Positions 49,354 to 59,364 are shown, counted from the stretch's first letter. The stretch: 64,000 nt of DNA from Streptomyces sp. NBC_00353 (GCF_036108815.1 NZ_CP107985.1:4836001-4900000), one strand, 5' to 3'. The notes: generated by a model from the letters alone, not told the origin. Program-made: numbers and translations.

Positions 49354-50811
49354 TTACGACGTCAGGCCGAGGGCCGGCATCGCGTAGTAGAAGACGAAGA
49401 CCGCCGACACCACGTACATGGCCACCGGCACCTCGCGCCAGCGACCGGCCGCCACCCGCAGCACGGAGAAGGCGATGAAGCCGATGCCGATGCCGTTGGT
49501 GATCGAGTACGTGAACGGCATCATCACCATGGCCAGGAAGGCCGGGATGGCGAGCGTGTAGTCGCTCCAGTCGATGTCCCGCACCGACCCCGCGATGATC
49601 AGGAAGCCGACCGCCAGCAGCGCCGGCGTGGCCGCCTGCGACGGAACCATGGTCGCCAGCGGCGTCAGGAACAGCGCCACCGTGAAGAGCAGACCCGTCA
49701 CCACGCTCGCGAAGCCGGTGCGGGCACCCTCTCCGACACCCGCCGTGGACTCCACGAAGCAGGTGCTGGCGGAGGAGGAGCTCGCACCGCCCGCGGCGAC
49801 CGCGATGCCGTCCACGAACAGCACCTTGTTGATGCCGGGGAAGTTGCCGTCCTTGTCCGTCAGCTTGGCCTCGTCACCGACACCGAGGATGGTGCCCATC
49901 GCGTCGAAGAAGCAGGACAGCAGCACGGTGAAGACGAACAGGAGGCCGGTCAGCACACCGACCTTGTCGAAGCCGCCGAACAGGCTGACCTTGCCGATCA
50001 GCCCGAAGTCGGGGGTGGCGACCGGGTTGCCCGGCCACTGCGGAACGGTCAGGCCCCAGGCCTCGCCCGGCAGGTCGGCGACGGTGTCGATGACCATCGC
50101 GACAACCGTCATGGCGACGATCGAGATCAGGATCGCGCCCGGCACCTTGCGGACGATCAGCGCGAGGGTGAGCAGCGCGCCGAGGATGAAGACCAGAACC
50201 GGCCAGCCGTTGAGGTGACCGTCGCTGCCGAGCTGGAGCGGCACGGTGGTGTGCGCGATGTCCGGGATGCGGGAGACGAAGCCCGAGTCGACCAGGCCGA
50301 TCAGCAGGATGAAGAGACCGATACCGATCGCGATGCCCTTGCGGAGCGACTTCGGTACGGCGTTCATCACGCGTTCGCGCAGCCCGGTCGCGACGAGCAG
50401 CATGACCACGATGCCGGCGAGGACGACCATGCCCATCGCGTCCGGCCAGCTCATCCGGGGGGCGAGCTGCAGGGCCACGACGGTGTTGACGCCGAGACCG
50501 GCGGCCAGCGCGATCGGCACATTGCCGATGACGCCCATCAGCAGGGTGGAGAACGCGGCGGTCAGCACGGTGGCGGTGACCAGCTGGCCGCCATTGAGCT
50601 GGTGCCCGTACATGTCCTTCGCGCTGCCGAGAATGATCGGGTTCAGCACGATGATGTACGCCATCGCAAAGAATGTGGCGAATCCGCCGCGGATCTCGCG
50701 CGCGACCGACGACCCCCGCTCGGAGATCTTGAAGAAACGGTCCAGGCCGCCGTGCGGCTTTGGAGCTATGGGCTGCCTGGAGTCGACCGAAGCGGTGGCC
50801 GAGGGGGACAT
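49354..50811 (-). CDS. NCS2-family purine permease (AzgA-like)
   Basis: 485 residues. Membrane transporter for adenine, guanine or hypoxanthine with proton symport. Features: FATFFAMAYIIVLNPIIL and ALAAGLGVNTVVAL in the first half, CFFDAMGTILGVGDEAKL and GASSSSASTCFVESTAGVGEG in the second, the core of AzgA-type NCS2 proteins. Start ATG 50811. The 187 bases upstream are AT-rich with a small dyad (50897-50909). No purine riboswitch pattern was found. Confidence 0.88.
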   Translation of the reverse strand: MSPSATASVDSRQPIAPKPHGGLDRFFKISERGSSVAREIRGGFATFFAMAYIIVLNPIILGSAKDMYGHQLNGGQLVTATVLTAAFSTLLMGVIGNVPIALAAGLGVNTVVALQLAPRMSWPDAMGMVVLAGIVVMLLVATGLRERVMNAVPKSLRKGIAIGIGLFILLIGLVDSGFVSRIPDIAHTTVPLQLGSDGHLNGWPVLVFILGALLTLALIVRKVPGAILISIVAMTVVAMVIDTVADLPGEAWGLTVPQWPGNPVATPDFGLIGKVSLFGGFDKVGVLTGLLFVFTVLLSCFFDAMGTILGVGDEAKLTDKDGNFPGINKVLFVDGIAVAAGGASSSSASTCFVESTAGVGEGARTGFASVVTGLLFTVALFLTPLATMVPSQAATPALLAVGFLIIAGSVRDIDWSDYTLAIPAFLAMVMMPFTYSITNGIGIGFIAFSVLRVAAGRWREVPVAMYVVSAVFVFYYAMPALGLTS

Positions 50812-50896
50812 GTATGACCTCAGTCGTGCGTAGAGGGGGGAGAAGAGCGGTCAGCTTTGGACTTTTACACGAATAAATCGAGACAGCCGTAAGCAG

Positions 50897-50909
50897 ATTC
50901 AGTATGAAT
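50897..50909. promoter_or_regulatory. small dyad upstream of the purine permease
   Basis: ATTCA-gta-TGAAT is a perfect 13-base dyad 86 bases upstream of the permease start in an AT-rich patch. It may be a regulator site or chance; no second copy was seen. Confidence 0.35.
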
Positions 50910-50998
50910 ACATAAGTCGAAGATCGCTATCTCCGCGCGTAGACCCTTGGGCCGACTGGGCCGACCGGCTTTACATACGGGCCGCATACACTGACCCC

Positions 50999-51283
50999 AT
51001 GGCGAAGTGGACACCGACACACGAGGCACCCGAGCCCCTGGAGGGGCCCGTCGTCGCCACCATCACCGGCGGAACGATCCTCTGGTTCGTCCTCTTCCTC
51101 GTCCAGCTCCCGTTCTACGGCTGGTTCGACGACCACGGGCACACCTGGTGGGTGTGGACGTGTCTGGCCGGTGCCGGGCTCGGACTGATCGGCATCTGGT
51201 ACGTGCGGGGGCGCGACGCGGCGCTCAAGCGGGCGGCCGCCGCCAAGGCCGGAACGGCCGACGCGGCCGACGGCAGCCACTGA
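50999..51283 (+). CDS. DUF2530 membrane protein
   Basis: 94 residues from ATG 50999, with two transmembrane helices (LWFVLFLVQLPFYGW and WWVWTCLAGAGLGLIGIWYV) and a basic/alanine C-terminus. It starts MAKWTPTHEAPEPLEGP, typical of DUF2530 proteins in actinobacteria. Function unknown. Preceded by TACACT close to the ATG, so a short leader is likely. Confidence 0.8.
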   Translation: MAKWTPTHEAPEPLEGPVVATITGGTILWFVLFLVQLPFYGWFDDHGHTWWVWTCLAGAGLGLIGIWYVRGRDAALKRAAAAKAGTADAADGSH

Positions 51284-51473
51284 CGCGACCGGCGCAAGCC
51301 GCCGACCCGAGCCACCGACGGAGTCCGCGACCCGGGCCGGCGCGCAACCACTGCGAAAGTCGGGGACGCCCCCCGGACTTCCCTGACGCCCCGGACCGCA
51401 TCCCCTCCTCCTGCGGTCCGATCTTCGGAATCCCGGCAGGTGAATCGGGCGTTCCGCCCGTACCGTCGGAACC

Positions 51474-53942
51474 ATGACGCAGCGGGCAGTCGACTCCTCC
51501 GGGAAGCAGAAACCCCGCCGGCCCCGGCCGGCCCCCATCGACGCCGGTTCCGAACTCGACCCGGTCCACCCGATGAAGCTGCCGGCCTCGGCCGTGCGCA
51601 GCAGCGGGCTGACCGCCGCCGAGGTCGCCGAGCGGATCGCCCGGGGCGAGGTCAACGACGTACCCGTCCGCTCGTCCCGCTCCATCGGCGAGATCGTCCG
51701 CGCCAATGTCTTCACCCGGTTCAACCTGATCATCGGCGTGCTCTGGCTGGTCATGCTGTTCGTCGCGCCGTTCCAGGACAGCCTCTTCGGCTACGTGATC
51801 ATCGCCAACACCGGTATCGGCATCGTCCAGGAGTGGCGGGCCAAGAAGACCCTCGACGGCCTGGCCGTCATCGGCGAGGCGAAACCCACGGTCCGGCGCG
51901 ACGGGGCCGCCGCCGAGATATCCACCTCGGAGATCGTCCTCGGCGATCTGGTCGAGCTCGGCCCCGGCGACAAGGTCGTCGTGGACGGCGCGGTGGCGGA
52001 GGCCGACAACCTGGAGATCGACGAGTCGCTGCTCACCGGCGAGGCCGACCCCGTACTGAAACAGCCCGGCGATCCGGTGATGTCCGGCAGCTTCGTCGTC
52101 GCGGGCGGCGGCGCGTTCTCCGCCACGAAGGTCGGCCGCGAGGCCTACGCCGCGCAGCTCGCCGAGGAGGCGTCGCGCTTCACCCTCGTCCAGTCCGAAC
52201 TGCGCAGCGGCATCAGCACGATCCTCAAGTACATCACCTGGATGATGGTGCCGACCGCGATCGGCCTGATCATCAGCCAGCTCGTCGTCAAGAAGACCGA
52301 CCTCAAGGACTCCATCGCCCGGACGGTCGGCGGAATCGTCCCGATGATCCCGGAGGGCCTGGTCCTGCTCACCTCGGTCGCCTTCGCGATCGGTGTCGTA
52401 CGGCTCGGCCGTAAGCAGTGCCTGGTGCAGGAGCTGCCCGCCATCGAGGGCCTCGCCCGGGTCGACGTCGTCTGCCTCGACAAGACCGGCACCCTCACCG
52501 AAGGCGGCATGGACGTCACCGAGGTGCGGACGCTGGGAGGTGCGGACGACCCGTACATACGCCAGGTGCTGGCCAACCTCGGCGCGTCCGACCCACGGCC
52601 CAATGCCAGCCTGCAGGCGATCATCGACGCGTACCCGTCACCGAACGGCGAGGCGTGGCGCTGCACGGAGGCGCTGCCGTTCTCCTCGGCACGCAAGTAC
52701 AGCGGCGCCGCGTTCGACGAGGGCAGCGGCAAGGCGTCGAGCTGGCTGCTCGGCGCACCCGATGTGCTGCTCCCGGACCACGACCCGGCGCTCGGCGAGA
52801 TCGAGCAGCTCAACCAGGAGGGACTGCGGGTCCTGCTGCTGGCCCGCGCGCAGGGGGAGCTGGAAGGGCCGCAGAGCGCCACCGGGGCCGAACCGGCCGC
52901 ACTGGTCGTCCTGGAGCAGCGGCTGCGGCCGGACGCCGGCCAGACGCTGCGCTACTTCGCCGACCAGCGGGTCGCCACGAAGGTCATCTCCGGGGACAAC
53001 GCCGTCTCGGTCGGCGCGGTCGCGGGCAAGCTCGGCCTGCCCGGCGCCGAACACACCCTGGACGCGCGCCGGCTGCCCACGGACCCGGACGACATGGCCA
53101 CCGCCATGGAGGAGAACGCGGTCTTCGGCCGGGTCACCCCGCAGCAGAAGCGGGAGATGGTCGCCGCGCTCCAGTCCCGCGGCCACACGGTCGCGATGAC
53201 GGGTGACGGGGTCAACGACGTGCTGGCGCTCAAGGACGCCGACATCGGGGTCTCGATGGGATCCGGCTCGGAGGCGACGCGCGCGGTGGCGCAGATCGTG
53301 CTGCTCAACAACAGCTTCGCGACCCTGCCGTCGGTGGTGGCCGAGGGCCGCCGGGTCATCGGCAACATCACCCGGGTCGCCACCCTGTTCCTCACGAAGA
53401 CCGTCTACTCGGTGCTGCTGGCGATCCTGGTGGTCTGTTTCCAGGTCGAGTACCCGTTCCTGCCCCGGCATCTGACCCTGCTGTCGACGCTGACGATCGG
53501 CGTCCCGGCGTTCTTCCTGGCCCTCGCGCCCAACAAGGAGCGGGCCCGGCCGCACTTCGTCCGCAGAGTCATGCGGTACTCGGTCCCGTCCGGCGTCATC
53601 GCGGGCATCGCCACGTTCGCGACGTATCTGATCGCCAGGCACTACTACACGGGTCCGCATGCGCTGGACGCGGAGACCAGTGCGGCGACGCTCACGCTGT
53701 TCCTGGTCTCGATGTGGGTCCTCGCGATCATCGCCCGCCCCTACACCTGGTGGCGGATCGTCCTGGTCGCGACGATGGGGGCGGCGTTCCTGATCGTGCT
53801 GGTGGTGCCGTGGCTGCAGGGCTTCTTCGCGCTGAAGCTGGTGGGCGCGGTCATGCCGTGGGCAGCGGTGGGGATTGCGGTGGTGGCGGCGACTGCCCTG
53901 GAGTTCACCTGGCGCCTGGTCAGTCGCCGCTTCCCGGTATAG
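51474..53942 (+). CDS. CtpE-like P-type ATPase, cation transporter
   Basis: 822 residues. Phosphorylation motif VVCLDKTGTLTEGG (Asp near residue 338), actuator SLLTGEADPV, M4-like PMIPEGLVLL, P-domain TGDGVNDVLALKDADIGVSMGSGS in two pieces. The PEGL motif and membrane pattern resemble mycobacterial CtpE, a calcium-uptake pump (family knowledge); the ion is not proven. There are about eight to ten membrane helices. It starts about 190 bases after the DUF2530 gene and ends 3 bases before the convergent secreted protein. Confidence 0.85.
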   Translation: MTQRAVDSSGKQKPRRPRPAPIDAGSELDPVHPMKLPASAVRSSGLTAAEVAERIARGEVNDVPVRSSRSIGEIVRANVFTRFNLIIGVLWLVMLFVAPFQDSLFGYVIIANTGIGIVQEWRAKKTLDGLAVIGEAKPTVRRDGAAAEISTSEIVLGDLVELGPGDKVVVDGAVAEADNLEIDESLLTGEADPVLKQPGDPVMSGSFVVAGGGAFSATKVGREAYAAQLAEEASRFTLVQSELRSGISTILKYITWMMVPTAIGLIISQLVVKKTDLKDSIARTVGGIVPMIPEGLVLLTSVAFAIGVVRLGRKQCLVQELPAIEGLARVDVVCLDKTGTLTEGGMDVTEVRTLGGADDPYIRQVLANLGASDPRPNASLQAIIDAYPSPNGEAWRCTEALPFSSARKYSGAAFDEGSGKASSWLLGAPDVLLPDHDPALGEIEQLNQEGLRVLLLARAQGELEGPQSATGAEPAALVVLEQRLRPDAGQTLRYFADQRVATKVISGDNAVSVGAVAGKLGLPGAEHTLDARRLPTDPDDMATAMEENAVFGRVTPQQKREMVAALQSRGHTVAMTGDGVNDVLALKDADIGVSMGSGSEATRAVAQIVLLNNSFATLPSVVAEGRRVIGNITRVATLFLTKTVYSVLLAILVVCFQVEYPFLPRHLTLLSTLTIGVPAFFLALAPNKERARPHFVRRVMRYSVPSGVIAGIATFATYLIARHYYTGPHALDAETSAATLTLFLVSMWVLAIIARPYTWWRIVLVATMGAAFLIVLVVPWLQGFFALKLVGAVMPWAAVGIAVVAATALEFTWRLVSRRFPV

Positions 53943-53945
53943 CTG

Positions 53946-54713
53946 TTACTGCACGTCGACGTAGTCACTCGTGGTGGTGACGGCCGGGGTGGTGGACGTG
54001 CCGGCGAAGCTGTAGCGCCAGTAGCCGTCGACCGAGGCCGTGACCGTGGTCTTCAGGGCGCCGGTGCTGCTCGACTTGATCGTCTTCACCGTGGTGTAGG
54101 CAGTGCTGGTCTTCTTGCGGAACTGGAGCTTCACCGGCTGGACGGTGTAGCCGGCGTAGGCGTGCGTCTCCCAGTTGGCGCGCGTCAGCTTCCCGGTGAC
54201 CGTGATGGTCCTGCCCTTCTTGACGGGCTCCGGGGCGGCGTTGACCGTCAGCTTCGACAGCCGCTGCACATGGGTCGTGGCGTAGGAGTCGTACGACGTG
54301 CTGGAGCCGTCCTTGGCCTCGGCGCCCGCGAGGATGTGCCAGGAACCGGCCAGCGCGTTCCTGGTCAGGTCGGCCCTCGGGTCGACCGTGATGGTGAGCG
54401 AGCAGGTGGCGGTGGTGGCGCTCGCCTCCTGGCAGGTCGCTTCCTGCGTCGGCACCAGCGCGCCGTCCATACCCTTTTCCAGGTTCGTCCCGTGCCAGAG
54501 GATCGCCCAGCCGGTGGCTATGCCGGAGGCGTGCGAGGCGGTGACGGAGACGGTGACCGTCTTCGGCACCGTCGTCCCCAGAACGATGTCCTTGCCGCCG
54601 TTGACGGTGACCTTGGAGAGGACGGGAGCCGTTGCCGCATGCGCGGCCGGCACGGCGAGGGCGGAGAGAGCCAGGGCGCCGGTCACGGCGGCCACAGTGG
54701 CACGAATGCGCAT
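53946..54713 (-). CDS. secreted protein, tandem paralogue 1
   Basis: 255 residues from ATG 54713 with GGGGA upstream. Signal peptide MRIRATVAAVTGALALSALA, then PAAHAAT. Two beta-rich units: TVNGGKDIVLGTTVPKTVTV and VNAAPEPVKKGRTITVTGKL (about residue 155). The C-terminal domain resembles Ig-like or calcium-binding adhesin modules. The last 100 residues are almost identical to paralogue 2, while the central 80 differ. Function unknown; extracellular. Confidence 0.75.
   Translation of the reverse strand: MRIRATVAAVTGALALSALAVPAAHAATAPVLSKVTVNGGKDIVLGTTVPKTVTVSVTASHASGIATGWAILWHGTNLEKGMDGALVPTQEATCQEASATTATCSLTITVDPRADLTRNALAGSWHILAGAEAKDGSSTSYDSYATTHVQRLSKLTVNAAPEPVKKGRTITVTGKLTRANWETHAYAGYTVQPVKLQFRKKTSTAYTTVKTIKSSSTGALKTTVTASVDGYWRYSFAGTSTTPAVTTTSDYVDVQ
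53948..54266 (-). repeat. near-identical 3' end, copy 1
   Basis: About 319 bases at the 3' end of paralogue 1 match 54878-55196 (offset 930) with only a few differences, such as TCGTGG versus CGGTGG near the stop and GGCGTAGGCGTGCGTC versus GTGGTAGGCGAAGTC. The signal-peptide coding ends (about 54657-54713 and 55743-55799) also match. Conversion between the copies is likely. Confidence 0.8.
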
Positions 54714-54875
54714 AAGTGTCCCCAGGTGAGAAAGGAGAAAGGGGCCCCGCGGGCAGTGGCTCCGATGGCTCCGGCCTCTGCGGGACCCGATGAGACGGTG
54801 GGTCCGCCGGACAGCGGGACCTCGCTCGGAGATCCCGCTGCTCGGGTGGAACCGATGGTGGAACTGGTGCTGTGA

Positions 54876-55799
54876 CTACTGCACGTCGACGTAGTCACCG
54901 GTGGTGGTGACGGCCGGGGTGGTGGACGTGCCGGCGAAGCTGTAGCGCCAGTAGCCGTCGACCGAGGCCGTGACCGTGGTCTTCAGGGCGCCGGTGCTGC
55001 TCGACTTGATCGTCTTCACCGTGGTGTAGGCGGTGCTGGTCTTCTTGCGGAACTGGAGCTTCACCGGCTGGACGGTGTAGCCGTGGTAGGCGAAGTCGTC
55101 CCAGTTGGCGCGCGTCAGCTTGCCGGTGACCGTGATGGTCCTGCCCTTCTTGACGGGCTCCGGGGCGGCGTTGACGGTCAGCTTCGAGAAGCGCTGGAGC
55201 TTGGTGGTGCCCAGGCCGTCCTGCTCCACGAAGCCGATCTGGCTCGGGTCGAAGTCGGGGTCGGACGGGTCCTGGCCGTTGAAGTCGGCGGCGAAGCCCA
55301 CCGCCTTCCACGTCGTGGCGTCCGCGTTGCCGATGAAGTCGATCTGCGGCCAGACGTCGATCTGCCCCTTGCAGGTGGCGACCGTCGAGGAGACGGTCTT
55401 GCAGGTGGGGGCCACGTCGCCGAACAGGATGTTCGTCGGGTCGTCGAACGAACCGCGGTAGAGCTCGACATCGAGCATGAAGTCGTCGGCGAAGATGTCC
55501 ACGTCGGCGCCGTGCGTCACGGTGAACGTGGTCGCCACGGTCTTCGTGTTGGTGGTGCCCACGACGATCGGCTTGCCGCCGTTCACCGAAAGCTTGGAGA
55601 AGGTGAGGTCGAGCGGGGCGGTGTCGGCGGCGCCGACGGCGCGCGCGCCGGTCTTCGTGCCGGACGCGGCCTGCGCGGCACGCACGACGTCGCCGAGGAC
55701 CGAGTGGTGCGCGTCGGCGGCGTTGGCCGCCGACGGTACGACGAGGGCGGAGAGAGCCAGGGCGCCGGTCACGGCGGCCACAGTGGCACGTATACGCAT
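54876..55799 (-). CDS. secreted protein, tandem paralogue 2
   Basis: 307 residues from ATG 55799; GGGGA lies 6 bases upstream, the same position as in paralogue 1. Signal peptide almost identical to paralogue 1. The central part is different: ALADVDIFADDFM-like acidic stretches and TCKTVSSTVATC with a Cys pair. The C-terminus repeats TVNAAPEPVKKGRTITVTGK and VDGYWRYSFAGTSTTPA. Possible cell-surface or matrix protein. The open frame continues upstream but does not contain a signal peptide there. Confidence 0.75.
   Translation of the reverse strand: MRIRATVAAVTGALALSALVVPSAANAADAHHSVLGDVVRAAQAASGTKTGARAVGAADTAPLDLTFSKLSVNGGKPIVVGTTNTKTVATTFTVTHGADVDIFADDFMLDVELYRGSFDDPTNILFGDVAPTCKTVSSTVATCKGQIDVWPQIDFIGNADATTWKAVGFAADFNGQDPSDPDFDPSQIGFVEQDGLGTTKLQRFSKLTVNAAPEPVKKGRTITVTGKLTRANWDDFAYHGYTVQPVKLQFRKKTSTAYTTVKTIKSSSTGALKTTVTASVDGYWRYSFAGTSTTPAVTTTGDYVDVQ
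54878..55196 (-). repeat. near-identical 3' end, copy 2
   Basis: Second copy of the repeat described at 53948-54266. It encodes the terminal Ig-like segment of paralogue 2. It lies 930 bases from copy 1 in the same orientation, so recombination would delete paralogue 1. Confidence 0.8.
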
Positions 55800-55974
55800 G
55801 TTCATTCCCCAGTGGAGAAAGGGGCCCGCGGAGGTCGTCCGTCCGTGGGGCCCAAGATCGTCTGTGAAGCCTGGTGGCTTCATGGACGAGATCAATGAGA
55901 CGGGTGAACGGTTGTGCGGTCGGGGAGAATCTTTACGTATGCGTGACCGGGCCCTGGCAATTGGGCCCGCGCCG

Positions 55975-58900
55975 TCAGTCGAACCAGCGGTCCCGGGCCA
56001 GTTCCTCCGTACGTGACGGGTCCTCCAGCAGCGCGGCGACCTCGAAGCGCCGCGGCCACTGACCGGCCGCCCACGCCAGGCCCGCCGCGACGCCCTCGAG
56101 CGTCGACGCATGGACGACCCCGTCCGGGGTACGGCGCCAGTCCAGTTCGACGCCGCCCGCGCGGAGTTCGCCGTGTTCGATGTACGTGTCCGGGGTCCCG
56201 GCGCCGAGCAGGACCCGTACCGGTTCCGGCACCTGGTGCTCCTCGCCCTCCGTCGTCACCTGCGCCTCGACGGTCTCGCCGAGTCGCCGCACCTGGAACA
56301 GCTCGGCCAACTCGGTGGCGCGCGCCGGGGCCACCGGCAGCAGCGGAAGACTGTCCGTCAGCGACAGCAGATCGGGGGCGTCCGCGATCACCGCGTCCGC
56401 CGCGTCGACGACCCGCACCTCGCCGTCGACCACGGCCCGCAGCTCGTCGGGCAGTGTGACGTGTTCGGGGTCGAGATCGGCCAGGGCCGTGTACAGCTCG
56501 TGGAGTTGCACGGAACCGACCGGGCGGCCCTCGTCCGCGAGCCGGCCGAGGAGTTCGGCGGCACCGCCCGGCTCGTCGAGGAGCGCCGCGACCGACGTCC
56601 GTACGCCGAGCGCGCGCAGCACCTGGACGTCGTCGAAGCCGGCCGCGTCGGCGGAGTCGTACAGCCCGGACAGCCGCGGGTCGCTGCCCGCGGCCCGCAG
56701 ACCCGCCGGGCGGCGGCCGTCGAGCACCGGGTGGTCGCGCAGCCACCAGGCGGTGTACGGACGCACGGACCGGGTCGTGCCGTCCGGGAGCAGTACCCGC
56801 ACCGGCTGCGTCAGTGCGTCGCGCAGCGGCGGGCGGGAGAGCAGGGCGAGCGCCTGCGGCCAGGCGTCGTCGTCGACGAGGTCGAGGTCGCGGACGGCGA
56901 CGAGTTCGGTGGCGACCGGCGGCACAGGGGTGTCCGGCAGCTGGTCGAGGATGTCCTCGCACCACACGTCGACGGCGTCGAGCAGCCCCGCGTCGTCGGG
57001 TTCGGCGAAGTCGCCTTCGCGCGGCTCCAGTTCGTCCGGGTCGAGGACGACATCGGTGGCGCGGACCAGTGCGAAGGTGGCCAGCACCCCGCAGGCGGTC
57101 AGCGGCTGTTCGCCCCAGCGCACGGCCAGTTCCTCGTCGCAGAGGGCGAGTTCACCGTCGCGCATGATCTGTGCGAACGGGCTTCCCGGCAGCACGAGTT
57201 CACCGGCCGGAGCGGGTTCGCCCTCCTCGTCCGGGAGCGCGAGGGCGCCGAGCCAGGGTTCGTCGCCGGGCGACAGGTCTGCGTCCCGGACCAGCGTGAG
57301 GACGGTCTCCGCGAGCTCTTCGGCGTCCAGCGCGTCCTCGTCCCACACCTCGCCCGCGTCCAGCGAACCGGCGACGGCCGCGCGTACCTGCGGGGTCGTC
57401 AGCACGGCGCGCGGGGTGGCGGGCAGCGCGCCCAGCTTCTCCAGGAGCGGATGGGCGGCGTCCGGATGCGCGACCTTCAGGCCGAGCCGGGCCAGCCGGT
57501 CGAGGACGGGGCCGGTGAGCGCTTCGGGCAGCGGCAGCAGGACCTGACGGGGACCGATCGTGGTGCGCGGGGCCGCAATGCCGTCCGGCCCCTCTGCCGC
57601 CTGATCCACCGTCCCGGCCAGCGGCACCGGCAGTCCGGAGAGCCGGTCCGGGTCGATGCCGGACAGGCTGTCGTACAGCCGCCGCCACCAGGCGGGATCG
57701 CGCTCCAGACCGGCGAGCCGGTCGATGGCCTCGGTCAGCGGCACCCTGGCCACCCCGAGCGTGCGCAGTTCGCTGCGGCGCTCAAGTCCCGCGGGCAGCA
57801 GGCACGGCAGCACCTCGGAGAGCACCTGGACGGTCTCGGCGCCGACCCCCTCCAGCACTTCGGCCTCGATGGGCCGCAGCGCGGTGGTGGCCTCGTGGGC
57901 GCTCTCCGGCTCCGCGTCCCAGGCGTCCCAGCGGTCCGGTTCGGCGGCGGTGTCGCGCGGGGCGGCGGCCTCCAGGAACGCGACGCGCGGCAGGCGTTCC
58001 AGGATCGCGCCGCGCAGCGCACCGTCCAGTTCGCCGCTGCCGAGCGGACCGGGCACCAGGTCGATCGTTCCGACGCTCACCGGATGCCAGTCCGCGAGCA
58101 GTTCGGCGTAGGCGTCGGCCGCGCGCTGCACCAGGTAGTCGGTGAGCGGGCCGGGCGCGGGGTGGCGGCGGGTGGTGTCGAGCGGCAGCGACGCGATGAG
58201 CAGCGCGGGCACGCCGAGGGGTTCGTCGGTGGGGGTCGGGGCGTGGACGACGGGGGCGGTGCGGGGGTAGACCGGCGCCCCGTCAATGTCCACGGGCACC
58301 GCCCAGGTCACCGACCAGTGCGGGCGCAGCCGTTCCTCAAGGGGGCGGTCGGCGAGCAGGGCCGGCTCGATCGGACCGTGGTGCGCGACCGTGCGCCAGC
58401 GGTTCCTGCCGTGCACGGAGTCGTCGACGTGCGTGTACGGGCCGTGCTGGGAGCGGTGCAACGTCCGTGCCCCGTCGGGGGTGTCGATGACGATCTCTTC
58501 GAGGCCGGGCAGCGTCAGGAGCAGCGCGTCGTCGACGGCGGCGAGCAGCCGGCCGACGAGGTCCTCGGCGACACCGTCGCGCAGCGGCAGGACGACGACC
58601 GTGTCGTACCCGTCCGGCGCGGTGCCCTCGGCGGGCAGCGGGAGACGGAGCAGCGGTACGTGACCGTCGCGGCGGCGGAGTTCGTCACCGAGGCCGGGGC
58701 TGCCGACGGCGGCCTGCCGGGCGAGGCCGCGGGCCTCGGCGAGGGACCAGCGGACCCCGCCGTGCCGGCCGACGACGGCGGGCTCGTCACTGACCGCGAG
58801 CACGGCGGCGAATCCGACACCGAACCTGCCGACGGCGGACTCGTGGCCCTCGCGCTTGGCGGAGGCCCGGAGCGTGCTGAGCGATTCGACGCCGGTGGCG

Positions 58901-59181
58901 TCGAGGGGGGCGCCGGTGTTGGCTGCGGCGAGGACGGCGTTCCCGGTGTCGCCGGGGTGCAGGGTGAGACGGAGACGGCCGGGGACACCGGCGCGGGCGG
59001 CGGCGTCGGCGGCGTTCTGGGCGAGCTCGACGACGAGGCGGTCACGGTAGCCGCCGAGCGCGAGGTCCTCCTCGGCGTTGGCGTCCTCCCGGAACCGGGC
59101 GGGACCGGCGCCCCAGGCATCGAGCACCCCGCGCCGCAGCCGCGCCGTCCCGAACGGATCGGCCCCCTCGGTCGCATTCAT
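55975..59181 (-). CDS. large sacsin-like GHKL-ATPase protein
   Basis: 1068 residues from ATG 59181; GTG 59187 with GGAG upstream is equally good. The N-terminal region (about 20-190) carries an HSP90-type nucleotide-binding fold: YRDRLVVELAQNAADAAARA (N box with Glu, Asn, Asp), LAAANTGAPLDATGVESL, and GRFGVGFAAVLAVSDE. The rest (200-1068) is unknown, acidic and leucine-rich with no zinc or RING motif. Resembles the ATP-binding domain of sacsin-like proteins. Adjacent DUF3027 gene is a neighbour, but no operon overlap is seen. Function unknown. Confidence 0.75.
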   Translation of the reverse strand: MNATEGADPFGTARLRRGVLDAWGAGPARFREDANAEEDLALGGYRDRLVVELAQNAADAAARAGVPGRLRLTLHPGDTGNAVLAAANTGAPLDATGVESLSTLRASAKREGHESAVGRFGVGFAAVLAVSDEPAVVGRHGGVRWSLAEARGLARQAAVGSPGLGDELRRRDGHVPLLRLPLPAEGTAPDGYDTVVVLPLRDGVAEDLVGRLLAAVDDALLLTLPGLEEIVIDTPDGARTLHRSQHGPYTHVDDSVHGRNRWRTVAHHGPIEPALLADRPLEERLRPHWSVTWAVPVDIDGAPVYPRTAPVVHAPTPTDEPLGVPALLIASLPLDTTRRHPAPGPLTDYLVQRAADAYAELLADWHPVSVGTIDLVPGPLGSGELDGALRGAILERLPRVAFLEAAAPRDTAAEPDRWDAWDAEPESAHEATTALRPIEAEVLEGVGAETVQVLSEVLPCLLPAGLERRSELRTLGVARVPLTEAIDRLAGLERDPAWWRRLYDSLSGIDPDRLSGLPVPLAGTVDQAAEGPDGIAAPRTTIGPRQVLLPLPEALTGPVLDRLARLGLKVAHPDAAHPLLEKLGALPATPRAVLTTPQVRAAVAGSLDAGEVWDEDALDAEELAETVLTLVRDADLSPGDEPWLGALALPDEEGEPAPAGELVLPGSPFAQIMRDGELALCDEELAVRWGEQPLTACGVLATFALVRATDVVLDPDELEPREGDFAEPDDAGLLDAVDVWCEDILDQLPDTPVPPVATELVAVRDLDLVDDDAWPQALALLSRPPLRDALTQPVRVLLPDGTTRSVRPYTAWWLRDHPVLDGRRPAGLRAAGSDPRLSGLYDSADAAGFDDVQVLRALGVRTSVAALLDEPGGAAELLGRLADEGRPVGSVQLHELYTALADLDPEHVTLPDELRAVVDGEVRVVDAADAVIADAPDLLSLTDSLPLLPVAPARATELAELFQVRRLGETVEAQVTTEGEEHQVPEPVRVLLGAGTPDTYIEHGELRAGGVELDWRRTPDGVVHASTLEGVAAGLAWAAGQWPRRFEVAALLEDPSRTEELARDRWFD

Positions 59182-59320
59182 GCTCACGCTCTGACTCCGC
59201 TCTGTCCGGTGACGCGTTATCCGTGTGCGGCGGGGAGTGCGGGTGCACCCGTGCCGCCAGTGTGCGCCCGAAGGTACCGCGAGCGGAAAGCCGGTGCGCC
59301 GAGCCCATGCGCCACGTTTT

Positions 59321-59338
59321 GTCCTCAAACGCCGGACA
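59321..59338 (-). repeat. second copy of the TCCGGCGxTTGAGGAC element
   Basis: Plus strand reads GTCCTCAAACGCCGGACA, the reverse complement of the element found at 31508-31523 with one base changed. It lies downstream of the DUF3027 gene. Confidence 0.5.
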
Positions 59339-59364
59339 CGCTCGAGTCAGGCCCCTCGAAGGGG

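Noticed and set aside
50812..50998. Purine riboswitch before the NCS2 permease
   Set aside because: I looked for the three-way junction with the two conserved kissing loops and found none; only a small dyad is present.
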